DNA from: an uncultured Propionibacteriaceae bacterium
GTDB taxonomy: Bacteria > Actinomycetota > Actinomycetes > Propionibacteriales > Propionibacteriaceae
Length of the DNA: 64,000 nt
Direction of reading: 5' to 3'
Assembly: GCA_938046585.1 (NCBI GenBank)
Contig: CALIWR010000022.1
Span: forward strand, 8,108-72,107
Shown piece after piece: positions 47,404-56,187 of this stretch. The notes below the pieces were generated by a model that made no database searches, was not told the origin of the DNA, and was given only the letters and a program-made list of their open reading frames with translations. Numbering within the stretch: position 1 is the first letter of the stretch; each line of letters opens with the position of its first letter. The position numbers were made by a program, and so were the translations under genes.

Positions 47404-48869
47404 GGGTTCACCTCGCTGGGGATGATGTTGAAGATTTCGCAGAGCTGCTCATACGTCGGGCACGGGTGGGAGCGGCGCCGGGCCTCGCTCATGACCTCGG
47501 CCCAGCGTTCGGGCGTGGGCCGGCCGGTACGCAGGTCCTCGCGCACAGCAGGGATGGCCCGGGTCAGGTTCACGAGGATCTGTATCTGCTCCTCTGTGGG
47601 GTTCGGTTCGGGCTGGTCGGAGCTGGTGTCGGGCAGGCGGGCGGCTGTCGAGGATCTGGTGAGGTTCCACAGCCAGCTGCGGTAGGCGGCTGTGATCGCG
47701 GCGCTAGTCCCCGAGTGGGGGTGGTGGTCACGTTCCCAGGAGTGCAGCCGGGTCCACAGCGTCGCCGAGAAATCGTGGAGCGGGTCCACCAGCCGATGCT
47801 CGATCTGCGCGGGCACCGGCCAGCCCACTGCCCTGGTCAACCGCTTGCGGACTGAGAAACCGATCGCGACCTGGCGGGTGACCTGCACATCAGACGATCG
47901 TCTCAGCCTATTCAGGCTCCGCAGGTCGATGTCGACGGGTGCTCTCATCATCAGGCAGCCAGCGATCAGAACCGCCTCGCCGCTGGCCTGGGCGAGGCCC
48001 AGTGGGCGACAGATTCGGATGATCTCCTGGCTGATGATGCTGCCGATCGGGTCGGGCGGGGCGCCGTAGGTGCCCCGAGCCAGCCGACGCCACAGGCTTC
48101 GGTCGAGCGGACGGACCGGGGTGTCACCCGTCCCACCCCGAGGGGTGAGCACCGGCGGGCATGATGGTTCAGGCTGGGCTCGTAGCCGCAGGTGGTGCGC
48201 GACGGTTGCGCCGCCGACACGATCGAGCAGCGCCTGCATCTGTTCTAGGTACTCTGGGCCCAGCTGCTCCCAGGGCAGTGGCAGCGTCCCGACCGGTGGC
48301 CAGTTGGGCGCTGATTCTTGGCGGTGCGGTTCCTGGTGGGTGGATTGCCAGGCCTGTTCTAGCTGTGCCTGCGCATCGGCGGTGTGCTCTTTCAGGTAGC
48401 GCCGAACCTTGTCTGAATCCGCAGGTGCGTCCGGGCCGTATGCGCGGCTGCGCGCCCGGCGGTGCGTATATGCCTGCTCGACGCTGATCTGTTCCGCCCA
48501 GGCAGCCATCGCGATCGACAGGGCCACTTGTGTCTGTTCTCGGCCCTGCCGGGTCAACGACCACAGATCCGGGTGGCGCAAGTCCCGTTTGATCAGCGCT
48601 GCCGCCTCGATCACGCCTGCGTGCACCGTACGCAGGTCGTCGGATCGAGCCGCCACCGCCTGCTCGATCCGGTGTTCGTCCTCACTGCTGGCAATAGCTT
48701 CCGTTTTCTCCCGTAGCGGTTTCTCTAAGTCCGCGAATAGCGTCGGCCAGACCTGCTTGATCGCGTTCCGTGACGGCCGCCGTCCACGCCGATCCCCCAA
48801 TGGCCCAGCCAACAATTCTGGATCCACCCGGTCCAGAGCCGTCCTCCAGACCTCCCCCGTCGTTGCCAT
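47400..48869 (-). CDS. unknown protein, first gene of the CHAT operon
   Basis: 489 residues, not recognised. Mostly helical, with a charged N-terminal half (EKTEAIASSEDEHRIEQAVA, then VEQAYTHRRARSRAYGPDAP), a linker rich in Pro/Gln near 180-200, and a more compact second half (IGSIISQEIIRICRPLGLAQ, then AVLIAGCLMMRAPVDIDLRS). No TM helix, signal peptide or catalytic motif is visible. ATG 48869 lies 140 bp from the distal end of the CRISPR array and the gene is read in the same direction as the array. It may have its own promoter in that gap or be reached by read-through. Confidence 0.75.
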   Translation of the reverse strand: MATTGEVWRTALDRVDPELLAGPLGDRRGRRPSRNAIKQVWPTLFADLEKPLREKTEAIASSEDEHRIEQAVAARSDDLRTVHAGVIEAAALIKRDLRHPDLWSLTRQGREQTQVALSIAMAAWAEQISVEQAYTHRRARSRAYGPDAPADSDKVRRYLKEHTADAQAQLEQAWQSTHQEPHRQESAPNWPPVGTLPLPWEQLGPEYLEQMQALLDRVGGATVAHHLRLRAQPEPSCPPVLTPRGGTGDTPVRPLDRSLWRRLARGTYGAPPDPIGSIISQEIIRICRPLGLAQASGEAVLIAGCLMMRAPVDIDLRSLNRLRRSSDVQVTRQVAIGFSVRKRLTRAVGWPVPAQIEHRLVDPLHDFSATLWTRLHSWERDHHPHSGTSAAITAAYRSWLWNLTRSSTAARLPDTSSDQPEPNPTEEQIQILVNLTRAIPAVREDLRTGRPTPERWAEVMSEARRRSHPCPTYEQLCEIFNIIPSEVNP

Positions 48870-49009
48870 GACCCCCTCATTCTCTCTCGATCACCGATGA
48901 TACCCAGACACGTCATGCACCGCAGACCCGATGAACCTCCACCCCTTCCTCTTTCTTGTGAAATCCCTGCGGACTCCAAACCATCCAGATAAACACTGGA
49001 TCAGTCTCG

Positions 49010-51555
49010 CCCCCAATCCGCTTGAGTCGCGGTGGTCATTTCGTACCTTCAATACCTTCGGGCTAAGCCTTAGGCAGGCGTGTTTCTATCTGCTTGAGTC
49101 GCGGGAGTCGTTTCGTACGAGAGGCTAGAGATAACCGTGCCGGGGATCGGTTTCTATCCGCTTGAGTCGCGGGGGTCGTTTCGTACTCTGCTCAGGGGGG
49201 CTCGATGCCCGTGGGTGGTTTCTATCCGCTTGAGTCGCGGGGGTCGTTTCGTACAAGGCTATAGGGATCAGCTGTACTATCCAGCGACGTTTCTATCCGC
49301 TTGAGTCGCGGGGGTCGTTTCGTACCCCGCGAGGGACAGCTACGGAGGTTCGTAGTACTGTTTCTATCCGCTTGAGTCGCGGGGGTCGTTTCGTACTAAT
49401 GGAACAGAGCTTCATGTGGTTGCTTTCCGGTTTCTATCCGCTTGAGTCGCGGGGGTCGTTTCGTACGCGATAGCGTCAGGCACTACCTCGAATCCTGTCG
49501 TTTCTATCCGCTTGAGTCGCGGGGGTCGTTTCGTACGCTGTCGCAGTTCATCATCGGAGGGCAGCAGTCCTGTTTCTATCCGCTTGAGTCGCGGGGGTCG
49601 TTTCGTACCGGAGCCGTTTGGCTGACCTGCCCGGCATTATCGTTTCTATCCGCTTGAGTCGCGGGGGTCGTTTCGTACCTGCTGCCCGCCATCGTCAGCT
49701 AGTCGCACTGTCACCCTGGTTTCTATCCGCTTGAGTCGCGGGGGTCGTTTCGTACCAGAGCGCTGTGTCGGGAAACTGATGAATTGCTGTTTCTATCCGC
49801 TTGAGTCGCGGGGGTCGTTTCGTACGCGGCGTTTAGGGCCACGCCGATCCACCGCGGACTGAGTTTCTATCCGCTTGAGTCGCGGGGGTCGTTTCGTACG
49901 CTGGCTACCCCGATGTGGCGTGGTATCCAGAGCAGGTTTCTATCCGCTTGAGTCGCGGGGGTCGTTTCGTACGCTGGCTACCCCGATGTGGCGTGGTATC
50001 CAGAGCAGGTTTCTATCCGCTTGAGTCGCGGGGGTCGTTTCGTACCGGTGAACCTGGGCCTACCCGGCGCAGGATATCGTTTCTATCCGCTTGAGTCGCG
50101 GGGGTCGTTTCGTACCATGACCCCCATCGATCGGGCGATCCTGGGTCCGATCGGGTTTCTATCCGCTTGAGTCGCGGGGGTCGTTTCGTACTCGAGGAAG
50201 CGGGCGGCCAGCGCTAGCCCCCTCCCTGTTTCTATCCGCTTGAGTCGCGGGGGTCGTTTCGTACGCGCGGCATACCGGGAACGGCGGCGCGTCGAGAGGT
50301 TTCTATCCGCTTGAGTCGCGGGGGTCGTTTCGTACAGGTACACCGCGCACGGTGCGCAGATCCCGTGGATGTTTCTATCCGCTTGAGTCGCGGGGGTCGT
50401 TTCGTACCCCCAAAAAATACCCACCGCGGGATGGTCCCGCGGTAGTTTCTATCCGCTTGAGTCGCGGGGGTCGTTTCGTACGGGTGGGGTGAAGGCCAAA
50501 GTAATCTGGGTTTTCGTTTCTATCCGCTTGAGTCGCGGGGGTCGTTTCGTACCGGCCGGAAACCTCAGCTCCCCCCCCGGTTTGCGTTTCTATCCGCTTG
50601 AGTCGCGGGGGTCGTTTCGTACTCTGCTGCTAGCAGAAACCATTGATGAAATGCTGTTTCTATCCGCTTGAGTCGCGGGGGTCGTTTCGTACGCGGCGCG
50701 GAAGCACCGCTACGCGCCGTACAGCCGTTTCTATCCGCTTGAGTCGCGGGGGTCGTTTCGTACCTCTACGCTAACCGATCGCTGTCAGCGTTCGAGAAGG
50801 TTTCTATCCGCTTGAGTCGCGGGGGTCGTTTCGTACCGGGTGCCCAGCGAGGGGCAGGCCAGGCGGTTCCTGGTTTCTATCCGCTTGAGTCGCGGGGGTC
50901 GTTTCGTACGATTAGGGAAGGGGCGGAGCACTAACCCCCCTTGTTTTTATCCGCTTGAGTCGCGGGGGTCGTTTCGTACGAACGGGACGTCTACAGCCCA
51001 TTCGGGGCGCTTGAAGTTTCTATCCGCTTGAGTCGCGGGGGTCGTTTCGTACGGGAGAGCCTCTACGGGGCTGGGTCAGGGCTTCCAATTCTGTTTCTAT
51101 CCGCTTGAGTCGCGGGGGTCGTTTCGTACCGCCAGGTCACTGGCGGCATTTGAAGACACCCCGATCGTTTCTATCCGCTTGAGTCGCGGGGGTCGTTTCG
51201 TACACGCTCGCCAATCGATGGCGGCGTTTGAAACCGTTTCTATCCGCTTGAGTCGCGGGGGTCGTTTCGTACCCCGGCAAGAATTGAGCACTAGCCCCCC
51301 CACGTTTCTATCCGCTTGAGTCGCGGGGGTCGTTTCGTACCTGTACTACCCGAAAGGGATGCCACTGTTCGGTGCGAGTTTCTATCCGCTTGAGTCGCGG
51401 GGGTCGTTTCGTACGGGGAATCTAATTCGCTGACTGACGAGCAAATGTTTCTATCCGCTTGAGTCGCGGGGGTCGTTTCGTACTGCGCCAGCAGTTCACG
51501 GCCCTGTGCCGTGAACTCGTTTCTATCCGCTTGAGTCGCGGGGGTCGTTTCGTAC
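49010..51555 (-). CRISPR. type III CRISPR array, 35 repeats plus one degenerate terminal repeat
   Basis: The 37-bp repeat reads, on the + strand, from GTTTCTATCC to CGTTTCGTAC; 35 copies start at 49082, 49150, 49218 and so on to 51519, with spacers of 31-40 nt. The copy at 49010-49046 has lost its first bases and has two changes, and that at 49082 has two changes, so the left end is the old, distal end. On the minus strand the repeat ends ATAGAAAC, the expected 8-nt crRNA 5' handle, so transcription is leftward, in line with the cas genes. One variant repeat lies at 50943. The spacer at 49900-49935 is repeated exactly at 49973-50008 (a 73-bp unit duplication). Confidence 0.98.
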
Positions 51556-51719
51556 TCTACCCTTTCAGATAGGCACCTGACAAGGGGGGATGTGGGGCTG
51601 ATGCACACCCGAGCTGAGATGGGTTGCTCAGGAGGCGTCCTAGGACCTCCTCAAGCGGTGTCTTCCCTTGTCAGAGGGCATACACACCCGACGCCTGCCA
51701 TGGCTGACCGCGCGCAGGG
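51556..51719 (-). promoter_or_regulatory. CRISPR leader with nested inverted repeats
   Basis: This 164-bp stretch between the newest repeat and the cas2 stop should hold the array promoter and the integration signals. CTGACAAGGG at 51577-51586 is matched by CCCTTGTCAG at 51665-51674. Inside that pair, AGGAGG (51630-51635) faces CCTCCT (51646-51651) around the palindrome TCCTAGGA (51638-51645). No protein-coding frame fits. Confidence 0.75.
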
Positions 51720-52004
51720 TCACCAGACACCCCAGAACAGTGTCGGTTCCGGGACCTGGGCCTGGCCGATCTGCTCCACCTGTTCCCAGCAAGAGCTGCA
51801 GACTCGTACCAGCAGGAAGGAGTCCACATCAAGGTCGAGCAGTGCCTCGGCTCGGGCCCGGATCAGCTGGAGGTCCTCCGGCGAGCCTTCGATTACGAAT
51901 ACCGACTTCTGGACTCGGTCTCCGAAGCCCTGCAGGATCGCGGCCAGCCTGGCTCGGCTCGCGTCCTGCCGCACGTCATAAGCAGCCAGGACAGTCACCG
52001 CCAT
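51720..52004 (-). CDS. cas2: CRISPR-associated endonuclease Cas2
   Basis: 94 residues: MAVTVLAAYDVRQDASRARL carries the conserved YD at strand 1 (Asp 10), then GDRVQKSVFVIEGSPEDLQL and VDSFLLVRVCSSC. It is the structural partner of Cas1 in spacer integration. It overlaps the RT-Cas1 gene by 10 bp and is the last gene of the cas operon; the leader starts directly after its stop. Confidence 0.95.
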   Translation of the reverse strand: MAVTVLAAYDVRQDASRARLAAILQGFGDRVQKSVFVIEGSPEDLQLIRARAEALLDLDVDSFLLVRVCSSCWEQVEQIGQAQVPEPTLFWGVW

Positions 52005-53866
52005 GACAGTCCCTTCCAGGGATGGTCGCTACCGGTGATGGTAGCGGCGAGGCGTTGCGCCTGCCGGTGCAGATGGCGCCGCCAGCTACCGGCAAAATCG
52101 GGGATGGCGCCTCGGGTGCGGGTGTTCATACGCCGTTCGTAGGCTTCCAGGATCACCTGCCGCCCGGCTTTGGTGAGCCACACCCCAGAGCCCTCCTTTC
52201 GGTATGCATGTTCTGGGCGGAATCGGGCCTGGCGGGCGGCGTCGAGCACCGCTTGGTCGACGATCAGGGGTCGCAGTTCCTCCATCAGGTCGAGGGCCAG
52301 GCTAGGGCGTTTCTCCTGTTCGGTGTGCAGAACCCCGAATCCGGGATCCAGCCCGGCGGCATACAAGGCGGTCACGCATTCGCCCAACAGAACCGTGTAC
52401 AGGAACGACAAGGCTGCATTAGCCGCATCCTGCGGCGGGCGCCGCGACCGTACGGTGAATCGGAGTTCCTGAGGGAACAGGGCCCCGAAAGCCGGGAAGT
52501 ACGCGGCCGCGGCAGCGCCCTCCACTCCCATCAGCTCCGAGACAGACTGGGCCTGGCCGAGCAGATCCCGGTAGCCAGCCAAAGCACTCAAGGCATCGGC
52601 CACGGTCTCCTGATGCTCTCGGCGGCCGAATCGTTGCAGGAGTACCCGTTGCAGATTGATCTTGCTGGCCACCAGGTGGCGGGCAAGGTCAGTCGCCTGA
52701 CTAGTGTCAGTGAAACTGATCTGGGCACGCAGCCGTTGTGTTCGGTGCCGTTGCGCATGACTTACGAGCGTGCCCTGATAGGAGCCATTACGAGAGGCCA
52801 GGATTACCGGTACCCCAGAACTCAATGCCCAGGCCCGGGCCCCGGCACTTAGCCCGACCGAACCCAACAGCACTATCCGCAGCACATGGCTCGTGGGCAC
52901 CGACAGCAGTTCCGCATCATTTTTCGACTCCACCAACACCCGCCCCGACCTGACTCGGACCCGGCTCCCCTGGGCCCCGACATACAAGACCTTGTGTTCT
53001 GGGGCGTCGAGTCCGGCAGTCGTCAGGCTCGGCGGATATCGCGGCCCGAAATCCTCACCCAGAAAAGTGAATCCCTCCTCGAATGAGGTTACCTGGGTCT
53101 TCTCATCCGATAACGTCATCCCCATCTCCTCCAGATTCCGCGCTGCTACCCGGGCCGCTTGCCAGGCCTCGGTCGCCCCGGTAGTCGCCACCACGAAATC
53201 GTCGGCGTAACGAACGATCGGGAATCCTTCGCGGCGCAACGCCTCGTCCAATTCCCGAAGCACCAGATTGCACAGCAGCGGCGACAGGGCACAGCCCTGC
53301 GGCAGGCCCGGCTCCGCCCGTAACCGGCCGCCGGACAGCAGCACCAGACGCTGCTGCAACTGTTCCAGTACCGGCGTCAGCGAATCGTCTGGCAACAGGT
53401 CCGCCAATCGGCGGTGGGCGTCGCGGGCGTCAATGCTCGGGAAACAGTCATGCACGTCAGCGCGCAGGACATGGTTCAGCCCCTCGTCGCGTAGCGCGGC
53501 CACGGCCGCCACCGCATCCGCCACCCCCAGCCCAGGCCGGTAGGCGAAACTGGACGGGCCCAGCCACGGGTCCACTAGGGGCGTGAGCACCGTCAGCAGA
53601 GCCCGGGCGACGACCCGGTCCGTAGCCGGTGGAACGGCGAGCCGCCGATCGTGGGAGCCACCCGGGATCACCACCTCGATCAGGGCTCTCGTCTCGTATG
53701 CACCGCTAGTCAGGGCCAGCCGCAGCCGCTGCAACTGCTCTTCGGCGTCCTCGGCGAACCGGGCTACGGTAGCGGACTCGACCCCGTCGGCGAGGTCGCT
53801 TTGGCGTACCTCGGCCCAGGCCTGGGCTAGGTTTTCGGCCGTGTACGCGGCCTCGGCCAGGGTCAT
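51995..53866 (-). CDS. cas1: reverse transcriptase-Cas1 fusion
   Basis: 623 residues. The RT part (~1-270) is group II-intron-like: RADVHDCFPSID (motif A, Asp 137), EPGLPQGCALSPLLCNLVLR, VRYADDFVVAT (catalytic YADD 220-223) and LSDEKTQVTSF. The Cas1 part (~290-620) has GVEGAAAAAYF (Glu 449), FGVLHTEQ (His 514) and LALDLMEELRP (Asp 526), so both active sites look intact. Such fusions allow spacer uptake from RNA by integration and reverse transcription. ATG 53866 overlaps the cas6 stop (ATGA); the open frame 68 codons upstream lies within cas6 and is Gly/Arg-rich noise. Other RT-Cas1 proteins carry a fused Cas6; here Cas6 is the coupled upstream gene. Confidence 0.97.
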   Translation of the reverse strand: MTLAEAAYTAENLAQAWAEVRQSDLADGVESATVARFAEDAEEQLQRLRLALTSGAYETRALIEVVIPGGSHDRRLAVPPATDRVVARALLTVLTPLVDPWLGPSSFAYRPGLGVADAVAAVAALRDEGLNHVLRADVHDCFPSIDARDAHRRLADLLPDDSLTPVLEQLQQRLVLLSGGRLRAEPGLPQGCALSPLLCNLVLRELDEALRREGFPIVRYADDFVVATTGATEAWQAARVAARNLEEMGMTLSDEKTQVTSFEEGFTFLGEDFGPRYPPSLTTAGLDAPEHKVLYVGAQGSRVRVRSGRVLVESKNDAELLSVPTSHVLRIVLLGSVGLSAGARAWALSSGVPVILASRNGSYQGTLVSHAQRHRTQRLRAQISFTDTSQATDLARHLVASKINLQRVLLQRFGRREHQETVADALSALAGYRDLLGQAQSVSELMGVEGAAAAAYFPAFGALFPQELRFTVRSRRPPQDAANAALSFLYTVLLGECVTALYAAGLDPGFGVLHTEQEKRPSLALDLMEELRPLIVDQAVLDAARQARFRPEHAYRKEGSGVWLTKAGRQVILEAYERRMNTRTRGAIPDFAGSWRRHLHRQAQRLAATITGSDHPWKGLSWR

Positions 53867-54564
53867 GCCGCCGCAGACACTCTCACCACCCCAAAACCCT
53901 TGCCGCGGAAGGATCCGACCCCGCAGTACGGTGCCAGCGCGAACAGCGGCGACACCTGCCGGGCCACCGTCGGGTCGTCGCAGCGGATCTCGATGCGGCC
54001 CAGCGCCGCCGGTACCGTCGTGGCCCGCAGCGGCACCTGCACTGTCTGCAGGTCCACCTCGGCCACCCACAAGGCTCGCAACTGCCGCGGCTCAAGCAGA
54101 ACCGGGCGCTGACTGTACGTCTCCCAGCACACCTGCGGCCCGCGCAGCACCACTCGCGGATCCGGGAACGGCGACGCCCGCTGGCCGGTACGAAAAGTGG
54201 TAGGGGCGAGGAACTCGATGTCCCAGCACCGGCGCCGTGGGGCGGCGGCCAGCTCGGCCCAGGAGGCGCTCGCCAGCCGTACCGGGGTGCCGATGTCGAC
54301 CCGTTGCCGACCCAGCGCGATTGGGCGGGGGCGGCGGGTCGCGGTCGCCAGCCGCCAAGATGCCTCGGCGGTGAGGGTGCTTACCTCGACGCCCCAGCCG
54401 TCACGCTCGGTGAGCGGCGAGATCGTGTACGGCTTGACCGTGTCGTGATGCCGGTCGGGCAGGTCTTCGGTCCCGACGTCGAACCACCGCGAGATCGCAG
54501 CGTGCAGGTATTCCGGTCGTACCGGCGCAGTCAGCCGCAGCGGCACGAACCAGCTCTCAGGCAT
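53863..54564 (-). CDS. cas6: Cas6 pre-crRNA endoribonuclease
   Basis: About 233 residues. Two ferredoxin-like halves are suggested: MPESWFVPLRLTAPVRPEYL at the N-terminus, with VKPYTISPLTERDGWGVEVS (the Cas6 'PYT.SPL' region), and the Gly-rich loop YCGVGSFRGKGFGVVRV near the C-terminus, which is diagnostic. His 16 or so (PEYLHAAISRW) and a later His are possible catalytic residues. It cuts pre-crRNA 8 nt before each spacer. ATG 54564 is used; GTG 54573 three codons upstream is equally possible. It overlaps the Csx19-like gene. Confidence 0.92.
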   Translation of the reverse strand: MPESWFVPLRLTAPVRPEYLHAAISRWFDVGTEDLPDRHHDTVKPYTISPLTERDGWGVEVSTLTAEASWRLATATRRPRPIALGRQRVDIGTPVRLASASWAELAAAPRRRCWDIEFLAPTTFRTGQRASPFPDPRVVLRGPQVCWETYSQRPVLLEPRQLRALWVAEVDLQTVQVPLRATTVPAALGRIEIRCDDPTVARQVSPLFALAPYCGVGSFRGKGFGVVRVSAAA

Positions 54565-54970
54565 CCGACTCACCCGCGATGAAGATCACCGGCATCGGGC
54601 CCACCACCCGGTAGGCCGTCACCTTGCCGGGCAGAACCTCGGGGGGCTGTTCCCCGATCGTGGCGTCCTGCGGCCCCCAGGTGTACTGCTGTTCCTGCCT
54701 CACCTGCACCGGCTCGTTGAGCAGCGCCTGAGGGTCTGAGCCGGCGGTGGTGAGGACCCCGAGGATGGCCTGGTCGCCGTCGATGCGGGCCCGCAGCAGG
54801 CTTGACCGGTCACCGGCCCAACCCCACAGGTGGCTGTACGCGGGCACGCGGTCCGGGCAAGCACCGATGTGGAAGCCGGTGGTATCAGCCCAGGCGCAAG
54901 TCATCCCCGCCGCCTGCCGCACCACCTGGGCCCAGTCCTGGAGCCCGTAGCCCCGTAACATCCAGGTCAT
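54557..54970 (-). CDS. csx19: Csx19-like small type III-D protein
   Basis: 137 residues: MTWMLRGYGLQDWAQVVRQA, FHIGACPDRVPAYSHLWGWA and LLRARIDGDQAILGVLTTAG, ending VTAYRVVGPMPVIFIAGE. Size and position between a Cas7 and cas6, with Csx10 two genes upstream, fit Csx19 of type III-D. The match is weak on motifs, so it may be another small subunit (a Cas11 analogue). ATG 54970 overlaps the previous stop (ATGA). Confidence 0.55.
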   Translation of the reverse strand: MTWMLRGYGLQDWAQVVRQAAGMTCAWADTTGFHIGACPDRVPAYSHLWGWAGDRSSLLRARIDGDQAILGVLTTAGSDPQALLNEPVQVRQEQQYTWGPQDATIGEQPPEVLPGKVTAYRVVGPMPVIFIAGESDA

Positions 54971-56187
54971 GGCTGCTCCTTTGTCGGTACGGTCACCGGC
55001 TCCAGCCGGTTCAGATCCACCTTGCCCTGCGCGGTAGTCAGACAGTTCACCTGTACGGTGCCGAGCCCGGTCGAGGTTCTCGGGCCGATCCCCCACAGGC
55101 CGTCGTTGAGGTCCCGTAGCGCGTGCAGCAGCGCCGTGTGTACCCAACCCGGCACGTCGTCGCGGCTGCTGGTGATCCGCAGCGTCATGGTCACGTCCTG
55201 GCGGTTGTGCTCGGTGAAGAGCAGCTGGTTACGGACGCCGCCGGTGAACCGGTCGATGGCGTTACGGCCCCGGCTGACAGTCGAACCATCTTTCCAGCGG
55301 GAGGTGTGGAACTCCCAGGCCCCGGACCGGGTGGTGGAGCCGAACGCGGCGCACAGGTCACACGTGCCGCAGCCGGTCCAGCTCTGCTCGGTGATGCACG
55401 GCGAGTGACCCAGGGAACGGGCGATCAGCTCGACCCGGCTACGCAGCATCCCCTTCCACTGTGACCCGTGCGTCGCGTATTCGGTCTCGTCCCCGGACAG
55501 CAACCCCACCTGCGGGGACGTCACAGTGGCTCGCAGCACCAGCCGCTGCTCGGCCGCAAGGACCGTCTCGGTGGTTGCCTGCCGCAGCAGCCGGTCCACC
55601 CGGCTGGCCGGGTCGCCGCCGGCCGTCAGCAGCTCCAGCAGGTCCTCGCGGCGGTCCAGGTCCAGGCGGCGGTACGCAAAACCGGTCACGGTCCCGAAAC
55701 CACGCCCGGTGGTCCGGCCCCCGCCGAGCCGCGGAACCCAGCCGCGGACCACATCCAGCAGCTCGGTCACGTCGGCGTCGTCGCTGCGCAGGTAGATGCC
55801 GAGCTGGGCCGCGTCGACCTCCTCTGATTCGGACAGGCCGTGCTCGGTCGGGGCCCGCCGGTCCCGGCTGATCGCAGTCTGTTTGCGTGACCAGATCGCC
55901 GGTCTGCTGTCCTTACCCGTACTCAAGGTGGTCCCCAGGACCCACCAGGATGACGGTACGGCCTGCGGCTGCTCGGTGTTCGAGGGGAGACAGCCGAAGA
56001 GCTGGTCGGCGCGGTCGCCGGCCGCCTGGCGCAGCGAACCGGTCACGCTGCTGCCTGGTGCCCAAGCCAGGCTCGGGTCGAGCGGGTCACGGACCGTACC
56101 CCGGACGTCGGATGCTGTCGCCGCCCAGGAGCCGACCCGCCAGCCCGGTTCCAGGTCGACCGTGATTTTGACGTAGGTTCGGATCAT
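54967..56187 (-). CDS. double Cas7-type RAMP protein (type III backbone)
   Basis: 406 residues with two RAMP domains. The first (~1-200): IRTYVKITVDLEPGWRVGSW, AWAPGSSVTGSLRQAAG and the Gly-rich GGGRTTGRGFGTVTG. The second (~230-400): LVLRATVTSPQVGLLSGDE, SQWKGMLRSRVELI, a Cys cluster CGTCDLCAAFGS that may bind zinc and the loop GPRTSTGLGTVQV. Asp residues before PGSS (RDPLDPS) are candidates for target-RNA cleavage. Fused Cas7 units are typical of III-D/III-E lineages. ATG 56187 overlaps the csx10 stop. Confidence 0.88.
   Translation of the reverse strand: MIRTYVKITVDLEPGWRVGSWAATASDVRGTVRDPLDPSLAWAPGSSVTGSLRQAAGDRADQLFGCLPSNTEQPQAVPSSWWVLGTTLSTGKDSRPAIWSRKQTAISRDRRAPTEHGLSESEEVDAAQLGIYLRSDDADVTELLDVVRGWVPRLGGGRTTGRGFGTVTGFAYRRLDLDRREDLLELLTAGGDPASRVDRLLRQATTETVLAAEQRLVLRATVTSPQVGLLSGDETEYATHGSQWKGMLRSRVELIARSLGHSPCITEQSWTGCGTCDLCAAFGSTTRSGAWEFHTSRWKDGSTVSRGRNAIDRFTGGVRNQLLFTEHNRQDVTMTLRITSSRDDVPGWVHTALLHALRDLNDGLWGIGPRTSTGLGTVQVNCLTTAQGKVDLNRLEPVTVPTKEQP

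Noticed and set aside
50408..50444. A functional terminator inside the array
   Set aside because: It is a spacer by position and length and is captured sequence, though it could still cause some premature termination.
49010..51555. Array transcribed from the + strand
   Set aside because: The degenerate repeats are at the left end, the leader is next to cas2 at the right, and only the minus strand gives the ATAGAAAC handle.
49010..51608. Short open frames across the CRISPR array on both strands
   Set aside because: They are repeats translated in phase with the spacers; no start signal or conserved product.
53866..54070. N-terminal extension of RT-Cas1, possibly a fused Cas6
   Set aside because: The extra 68 residues are Gly/Arg-rich and lie within the complete cas6 gene; the ATGA junction gives the real start.
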